Positions 1-3,210 of a DNA stretch of 6,021 bases are shown here, piece by piece; positions within the stretch are counted from its first letter, which is position 1; each line of letters opens with the position of its first letter. Position numbers and translations under genes: made by a program. This DNA comes from Opitutaceae bacterium (GTDB lineage: Bacteria; Verrucomicrobiota; Verrucomicrobiia; Opitutales; Opitutaceae), in NCBI GenBank assembly GCA_031254955.1, contig JAIRTK010000169.1, positions 1 through 6,021 of the forward strand. Reading direction: 5' to 3'. The notes under the pieces are model-generated. The model ran no database searches, was not told the DNA's origin, and saw only the letters and a program-made list of their open reading frames with translations.

Positions 1-195
1 AACGGTTCCCCCGGCTCGGCGGGACGCCTCGCCCTACCTTTATCGGCTTCCTTTGGGGGATTTCCATTCGCAAAGGATATCAGTAGCCAGCAAACAATAC
101 CCCGCAGCCAGTAGCTCACCTTGCGCGCAAACCGCCGGCGCCGAAAAAACAACACCCAGCAGGACACTTTGAAAAATGACCAAAGCCGGTAAGGA

Positions 196-210
196 GGCCT
201 CTCCGAGGCC
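196..210. repeat. Small perfect hairpin GGCCTC-TCC-GAGGCC
   Basis: A six-base stem with a three-base loop. A related word (AAGGAG followed by CCGAGGCC) recurs at about 246-264 after the C9 run, so this looks like a local degenerate duplication. No T-tract follows, so a terminator is not supported. Confidence 0.4.
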
Positions 211-424
211 CCCGCCGAACGGAAAAGGCGGCTTGCCCCCCCCCAAGGAGACACCGAGGCCTCACCGCGGAACCCCCGGCCCCGCCTCCCTGCCGCCCTC
301 AGCCATTTTTTGAAGCACCTTGAATTTCGCACCACGGCAAAAACAAGATTGGCGAACACGTCTAATATAAAAAAATTTCAGAATGGAATCGAGTAATCCC
401 CATTCCCAGAGAACAGGCCCCTTT

Positions 425-464
425 AGAAGCAGAGCCATGTAGGGGCTTCGCTTGCGAAGCCCGT
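425..464 (+). repeat. Left arm of a perfect 40-bp inverted repeat, containing palindromic element copy R1
   Basis: This segment is the exact reverse complement of 918-957. It begins AGAAGCAGAGCCATGTAG and ends with the hairpin 443-462, which has a nine-base-pair stem GGGCTTCGC / GCGAAGCCC around a central TT. The bases just outside (T424 against G958, T465 against G917) no longer match, so 40 bp is the exact limit of identity. It is copy R1 of the GTAGGGGC palindrome family also seen at 505-528, 790-816, 918-944 and 958-976. Confidence 0.9.
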
Positions 465-504
465 TGCTGGTTCACGGCCTTTGCTGGAGCACGGTTATCA
501 AGCC

Positions 505-528
505 GGACGTCGCCGGCGACGCCCCTAC
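505..528 (-). repeat. Palindromic element copy R2 with a variant stem
   Basis: Read on the minus strand this starts GTAGGGGC like the other copies. Its stem is GGGCGTCGC / GCGACGTCC around CG, not GGGCTTCGC / GCGAAGCCC around TT. The base changes are paired, so the hairpin is kept. The one non-Watson-Crick position (A507 with C522) becomes a G-U wobble in the minus-strand RNA. This suggests that the structure is what matters, and that the minus strand is the sense strand of this copy. Confidence 0.65.
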
Positions 529-789
529 AAAAGAGTCATTTTCATTGGGAATGGGTATAACACGGGCGTCCCCACCCGCGCGGATTGCGTAACACGGACG
601 ACTCGCCCATGCGCTCGGATGCTTGCAGCGCTCCACGCCGTCCACAGGCGTCCTCGCCCATACCACTCAACCCCGCGCGCCGCGCCGCGTAACCTCAGAG
701 ATAAAGATAAAGAGGAAAGAATAAGAGCGTCTAACAAAAAGAATGCTTGAGCGAAGAGACACAGCGGACACGGAGGCGCGCGGCGGCGG

Positions 790-835
790 ATGTAGGGACT
801 TCGCTTGCGAAGCCCGTTGCTTGCGAAGCCCGTTG
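790..835 (+). repeat. Palindromic element copy R3 with a 16-bp tandem duplication of its right half
   Basis: GATGTAGGGACTTCGC is followed by the palindrome's right half. The 16-bp unit CTTGCGAAGCCCGTTG then occurs twice in direct tandem, at 804-819 and 820-835. The hairpin is 796-815; A798 is opposite C813 on this strand, which would be a G-U wobble in the opposite transcript. The duplication looks like slippage or partial re-insertion at the element. Confidence 0.8.
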
Positions 836-842
836 CCGGACA

Positions 843-884
843 GCAGTCGCGCGCGATTGTGTTTCCTGCGACTGCGCCGGCGCA
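843..884. repeat. Nested inverted repeats between element copies
   Basis: GCAGTCGC (843-850) pairs with GCGACTGC (868-875). Directly overlapping is the perfect 12-bp palindrome TGCGCCGGCGCA (873-884). This lies between copies R3 and R4 of the palindrome family and may belong to the flank of a larger element. Confidence 0.5.
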
Positions 885-917
885 CTGGCGGAAGCAAATC
901 CGTGGCACCCTTCCGCG

Positions 918-976
918 ACGGGCTTCGCAAGCGAAGCCCCTACATGGCTCTGCTTCTGCAAGCGAAGCCCCTGCAT
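918..976 (-). repeat. Right arm of the 40-bp inverted repeat (copy R4) followed by half-copy R5
   Basis: Positions 918-957 are the exact reverse complement of 425-464, with the hairpin at 920-939. Directly after it, 958-976 reads on the minus strand ATGCAGGGGCTTCGCTTGC. This is the left half of the same element with one base changed from ATGTAGGGG. So two copies lie head to tail on the minus strand, the second cut at the centre of its palindrome. Confidence 0.85.
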
Positions 977-1028
977 CCTCGCCTTTCCTCTCGCTTTTCA
1001 TACCGTCTTTCGGCCTGCCCTATTGTAA

Positions 1029-1046
1029 TTTTGTTAGGCGCTCTAA
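1029..1046 (-). repeat. 18-bp motif TTAGAGCGCCTAACAAAA, intergenic copy 1
   Basis: On the minus strand this is an exact 18-bp match to 2964-2981 on the plus strand. A third, slightly diverged version (AGAGCGTCTAACAAA) is at 725-739 on the plus strand. Three occurrences in the non-coding part of 6 kb suggest the edge of a dispersed repeat or a common leader sequence. Confidence 0.75.
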
Positions 1047-1062
1047 ATCTCCCGGACACATG

Positions 1063-1081
1063 GCGTTTCACTTTGAAACGC
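1063..1081. repeat. Hairpin GCGTTTCA-CTT-TGAAACGC
   Basis: A perfect eight-base-pair stem with a three-base loop. No T-tract follows on either strand. It sits 17 bases from the 18-bp motif at 1029-1046. Function unknown. Confidence 0.6.
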
Positions 1082-1160
1082 GCCCGCGGCAATCGAGTGT
1101 CATTCAAAAGAGTGTCGGAATCCAAAGGAACGAGGAACGACGCCCGCGCAAGGCCCGTAA

Positions 1161-1285
1161 GGCCTGACCTTGCGTCAGGCCGCGCTGTCGCCCCTCCAGG
1201 GCTTGGGCTTTTATTAATGTTTCCCGTGGGTCCCTCGCTGCGCCCGTCACCCACGGCTAAGAGCTGGCCGCCCCTCCGGGGCTTT
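1161..1285. repeat. Chain of three hairpins flanked by CGCCCCTCCRGGGCTT direct repeats
   Basis: GGCCTGAC (1161-1168) pairs perfectly with GTCAGGCC (1174-1181). CCGTGGGT (1224-1231) pairs with ACCCACGG (1249-1256). CGCCCCTCC-A/G-GGGCTT occurs at 1189-1204 and again at 1269-1284 with one difference, and each copy is itself a small hairpin. The second copy is followed by TTTGTTGT and resembles a weak plus-strand rho-independent terminator, but no plus-strand gene ends upstream within the window. Confidence 0.6.
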
Positions 1286-1317
1286 GTTGTCTCATCGAAA
1301 ATAGACAAACCTCATTT

Positions 1318-1360
1318 CTTCGGTTGCGCCGCCGCCGCTCCGTGACCTCCGTGGTTAAAA
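1318..1360 (+). repeat. Dispersed 43-bp repeat, copy A (CTTCGGTTGCG...CTCCGTG)
   Basis: About 36 of 43 bases match 2806-2848: both start CTTCGGTTGCG, share CGCTCCGTG and CCTCCG, and end in AAAA. Here it lies just 3' of the minus-strand regulator gene. The CTCCGTG core also recurs in the 3017-3166 hairpin, so it probably belongs to the same repeat family. Confidence 0.65.
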
Positions 1361-1361
1361 A

Positions 1362-1400
1362 ATTTCCGCGACAGCCATCGAAAATAGCGGGGAACCGTTT
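1362..1400 (-). terminator. Possible weak terminator of the LacI-type gene
   Basis: After the TAA stop (1402-1404) the minus strand reads ACGGTTCCCCGC, then GCGGAAATTTTTTAACC. A short imperfect TTCC..GC / GCGGAA stem would be followed by six T. The loop is long (about 17 bases) and the stem has a bulge, so this is only a candidate. Confidence 0.25.
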
Positions 1401-1401
1401 T

Positions 1402-2421
1402 TTATTTCCTCTTCGTCAGCAGCGTCGGGCCGTCCACCCAGCGGCCTTCGATATAGATTGTTTTCGGATGCGCGGGCACGCCTTTCTCGAACTGGTGGAT
1501 TTGCGTGACGACATGCTCGACCGCCACCGCGCCTTGCAGGCGCGCCTCCAGGTCGAGGCCCGCGCAGGGGATGCCGGATTCGTTCCAGTTCAGGTTGAAG
1601 AAGCCCGCGTCCTCGGGCACCCGCACGCGTTCGCCGCGCAGCCAGTCGAGCACGGCGGTCTTGTGGCCGACGAGCACGTCGGGCCGGTGTTTTTTGAACC
1701 AGCGCAGGAAAGCCGCCTTCTCGATCACCGGCTGTTCCAGCTCGGGAATGGGTTTCAACTCCGGCATGCCGCGCTGGAACGCCGCGAACGCGCCCGACCA
1801 CTTGTAGGCGAGCCGGCGGTCCTTGTAGCGTTCGATGAAAAAACCGATGCGCCGGTAGCCAAGCCCGGCGAGCCGCGTGAGCGCCATCTGGATGGTGCGG
1901 TGGTGGTCGATGCCCGAGGTGTGCAGCACCGGGTCGGAGACGGGATAGTCGATCTGCACCGCCGCGAAAGGCGACCAGTCGAAGCGCGAAAAATCGGCGC
2001 GCGCCTGCGCGTTGATGAAGATCAGGCCCGTGATGCCGCGGCTGCGCAACACGCGGTTGAGCGCGGCGTGGCGGTTGTCCACCGGCGCGTGCTTGAACAC
2101 GCTGAGCTTGAAGCCCAGCTCCGCCGCGCGCGCCTGCGCGCCCTCGATGGACTCCTTGTGAAACGGAATCCACTCCGACTGGCCCGGCGACGCGATGTGA
2201 ATGAGCGCGAGATTGCCGAGGTAGCTGTGCTGCGCCGAGCGCCGCAGGCTCGACATGATGGCGCCGACCAGCGGCGGGCGCGTGTAGCCAAGCTCCGAGG
2301 CCGCCTGCCCGACGAGCGCGCGCGTCTCCTCGTTGACCAAGTCCGACCCGCGCAACGCCCGCGACACCGTGGCGACCGAGAGACCGGTGTGCTTGGCAAT
2401 GTTTTTCAACGACGGGGGCAT
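1402..2421 (-). CDS. LacI/GalR-family transcriptional regulator
   Basis: A 339-residue DNA-binding repressor or activator of the LacI/GalR family, which normally binds a palindromic operator and responds to a sugar or related ligand in the cytoplasm. Residues 4-46 form the helix-turn-helix (LKNIAKHTGLSVATVSRAL, then ETR...A.ELGY), placed directly at the chosen ATG as is usual for the family. From about residue 60 onward follows a periplasmic-binding-protein-like ligand and dimerisation domain. The C-terminus carries the family's late block (VPEDAGFF, then IYIEGRWVDGPTLL at 322-335). Length is normal. The hinge after the HTH reads RPPLVGAIMSSLRR and lacks the usual N-x-x-A-R-x-L helix. No clear Shine-Dalgarno precedes the start. 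It stands alone on its strand, so ligand and target genes are unknown. The family call is certain; sugar regulation is inference. Confidence 0.95.
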   Translation of the reverse strand: MPPSLKNIAKHTGLSVATVSRALRGSDLVNEETRALVGQAASELGYTRPPLVGAIMSSLRRSAQHSYLGNLALIHIASPGQSEWIPFHKESIEGAQARAAELGFKLSVFKHAPVDNRHAALNRVLRSRGITGLIFINAQARADFSRFDWSPFAAVQIDYPVSDPVLHTSGIDHHRTIQMALTRLAGLGYRRIGFFIERYKDRRLAYKWSGAFAAFQRGMPELKPIPELEQPVIEKAAFLRWFKKHRPDVLVGHKTAVLDWLRGERVRVPEDAGFFNLNWNESGIPCAGLDLEARLQGAVAVEHVVTQIHQFEKGVPAHPKTIYIEGRWVDGPTLLTKRK

Positions 2422-2435
2422 GGGCCAATGTGGAT

Positions 2436-2464
2436 GCGGATTTTGCCGCGCCAGTCAAATCCGC
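2436..2464. promoter_or_regulatory. Candidate operator: GCGGATTT-N13-AAATCCGC
   Basis: A perfect eight-base inverted repeat with a 13-base spacer lies 15-43 bases upstream of the regulator's ATG. It falls immediately downstream of the TATAAA at 2468-2473, so it would cover roughly +1 to +26 of the transcript. That is a classical position for an autorepressor operator. The spacing is wider than typical LacI-family operators, which centre on CG, so it could instead be a 5' UTR stem-loop. Confidence 0.4.
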
Positions 2465-2467
2465 GCT

Positions 2468-2473
2468 TTTATA
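2468..2473 (-). promoter_or_regulatory. Candidate -10 element (TATAAA) of the regulator gene
   Basis: The minus strand reads GCGAAATATAAAAGCGCGG in an otherwise GC-rich stretch, about 47 bases upstream of the ATG. No good -35 hexamer is seen at 16-18 bases spacing, so the assignment is tentative. Confidence 0.35.
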
Positions 2474-2513
2474 TTTCGCTGTCACACGCGCCGGCGTGAT
2501 GCAGGCGCGGCAG

Positions 2514-2631
2514 CGGTCGTAACGCAGACCCGTAGCGCAGCCTTCCAAGTCTGCTTCAGGGCGGGCCTTCGGCCTGTCAGCAGGTTGGGTTTCGAGCGAA
2601 GCGAGAAGCCTGACAACCTGCGTTACGACCG
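2514..2631. repeat. 118-bp structured element with 14-bp perfect terminal inverted repeats
   Basis: CGGTCGTAACGCAG (2514-2527) is the exact reverse complement of 2618-2631. Inside, GCAGGTTG (2580-2587) pairs with CAACCTGC (2614-2621), overlapping the right terminal arm, so the two pairings exclude each other. Further internal signs are GGCC-TTC-GGCC (2564-2574) and an imperfect direct repeat CGTAACGCAGACC / CGTAGCGCAGCCT near the left end. It is too short to code and looks like a MITE-like or REP-like intergenic element just upstream of the regulator promoter. Confidence 0.7.
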
Positions 2632-2784
2632 GGGCAGTGCGTAATCTCGATTAATTAAAAATGCGGAATTTACTGATAAACCTCACCTCCAGCCGGACGA
2701 CTTCCGCGCCCTCTGTATCCGCGCTTCGTAATACTATCCTGAAAAATCGTGCGCAAAAGCGTCCGGTTCCCCTGTGCCGTGGGG

Positions 2785-2801
2785 CGGCGGGAACACCGCC
2801 G
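2785..2801. repeat. Hairpin CGGCGG-GAACA-CCGCCG
   Basis: A perfect six-base-pair GC stem with a five-base loop. An alternative pairing GTTCCC (2766-2771) / GGGAAC (2789-2794) competes with it. No T-run follows (GGCTTCTTCGG), so a terminator is unlikely. Confidence 0.5.
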
Positions 2802-2805
2802 GCTT

Positions 2806-2848
2806 CTTCGGTTGCGACGCGGACGCTCCGTGCCCTCCGGGGCCAAAA
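2806..2848 (+). repeat. Dispersed 43-bp repeat, copy B
   Basis: The second copy of the sequence at 1318-1360, about 36 of 43 bases identical and in the same orientation. Here it directly follows the 2785-2801 hairpin. Confidence 0.65.
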
Positions 2849-2867
2849 TCAATTTTTGGAACCGCCC

Positions 2868-2965
2868 GGAAGTTTAAGTTGTGAGGCGGGGATTTTTGGG
2901 GGAGGTTGGGGATGGGGAACCGGCTTTCTCTGCCGGCTTTGAACTTAAACTTCCAACTTAAACTT
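2868..2965. repeat. AACTTAAACTT inverted and tandem repeats around a G-rich core
   Basis: GGAAGTTTAAGTT (2868-2880) is the exact reverse complement of 2942-2954. AACTTAAACTT then recurs in direct tandem at 2955-2965. The enclosed 60 bases contain the G-quadruplex motif (2888-2917) and a tandem CCGGCTTT (2920-2927 and 2933-2940). A stem between the arms would present the G-rich core in its loop. Confidence 0.75.
2888..2917 (+). other. Predicted intramolecular G-quadruplex motif
   Basis: Four G-runs of four or more (GGGG, GGGGG, GGGG, GGGG) are separated by loops of 6, 5 and 2 bases. This meets a stringent four-tetrad rule. It lies 294 bases upstream of the dsbD-like start codon, on that gene's coding strand. 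Whether it is transcribed is unknown. Confidence 0.6.
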
Positions 2966-2981
2966 AGAGCGCCTAACAAAA
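2964..2981 (+). repeat. 18-bp motif TTAGAGCGCCTAACAAAA, intergenic copy 2
   Basis: Exact match in opposite orientation to 1029-1046, with a diverged copy at 725-739. In this copy and the 725 copy a CACAGAG/CACGGAG-type sequence follows downstream (755-778 and 3024-3060), suggesting that the motif is the edge of that repeat. Confidence 0.75.
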
Positions 2982-3016
2982 CAACCCACGCAAAGACGTG
3001 AAAAGGCCAATGAAGT

Positions 3017-3166
3017 CTGTTGTGACACAGAGGACACAAAACTCCGACACGGAGAGCACGGGGAGAAAAGACCGTTTCAGGCGGGGTCTCCGTGTCTTCC
3101 GTGGCCTCCGCGAGTCGCACTCTGCGGCCTCTGTGTCGGCGCTCCGTGGCTTCTGTGCCACAACAG
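3017..3166. repeat. 150-bp imperfect long hairpin, CACAGAG/CACGGAG type
   Basis: CTGTTGTGACACAGAGGACAC (3017-3037) pairs with 3146-3166 at 18 of 21 positions. Inside it, CACGGAGAGCACGG (3048-3061) pairs with CCGTGTCTTCCGTG (3090-3103) at 11 of 14. The unpaired right part (3104-3145) repeats the CTCCGTGG/CCTCTGTG words. Related words occur at 755-775, 1340-1357, 2709-2730 and 2826-2845. This is a dispersed intergenic repeat that ends 44 bases before the dsbD-like gene and could form a structured leader if transcribed. Confidence 0.65.
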
Positions 3167-3210
3167 GCCATCCCGATTTTTTCGATAGATGCTCTTAAAC
3201 TCATGCCCTC

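Larger units (their letters stand above)
1..1401. other. Gene-free, repeat-dense intergenic region
   Basis: I see no credible gene in these 1.4 kb. The open frames are short or are translations of palindromic repeats on both strands, with biased Arg/Ala/Pro composition and no recognisable domain. Positions 1-350 are GC-rich with small hairpins and a run of nine C at 236-244. Positions 355-380 are a short AT-rich patch. Positions 425-976 carry several copies of a palindromic repeat, listed separately. Positions 1029-1046 carry a motif shared with the other intergenic region. Positions 1063-1285 are another chain of hairpins. Nothing here looks like a tRNA or rRNA. The region may hold transcripts of unknown function, but the sequence gives no way to call one. 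Confidence 0.75.
2422..3210. other. Divergent 789-bp intergenic region, repeat-rich and gene-free
   Basis: This separates the minus-strand regulator from the plus-strand dsbD-like gene. It holds a candidate regulator promoter and operator (2436-2473), a 118-bp structured element (2514-2631), an AT-rich patch (2648-2680, including TTAATTAA at 2651-2658), a GC hairpin (2785-2801), repeat copy B (2806-2848), a G-quadruplex motif within inverted repeats (2868-2965), the 18-bp motif (2964-2981) and a long imperfect hairpin (3017-3166). Short open frames here are translations of these repeats. No convincing promoter for the dsbD-like gene could be placed; the closest AT-rich stretch is 3175-3200. 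Confidence 0.75.

Noticed and set aside
236..244. Run of nine C as a phase-variable tract
   Set aside because: No gene reads through it in either direction, so length change would have no coding effect that can be seen.
361..380. AT-rich patch TCTAATATAAAAAAATTTCA as a promoter
   Set aside because: A -10-like TATAAA is present, but no matching -35 and no downstream gene is visible before the repeat cluster.
425..976. Possible CRISPR array
   Set aside because: The repeats are short, irregularly spaced and in both orientations, with no uniform spacers or nearby cas genes.
743..1345. 200-residue plus-strand open frame
   Set aside because: It is a translation of palindromic repeats and hairpins; no homology-like blocks and no ribosome-binding site.
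1324..2499. 391-residue plus-strand open frame
   Set aside because: It is antisense to the LacI-type gene, rich in Arg/Val/Ala/His with no domain; the minus-strand frame has a full family match.
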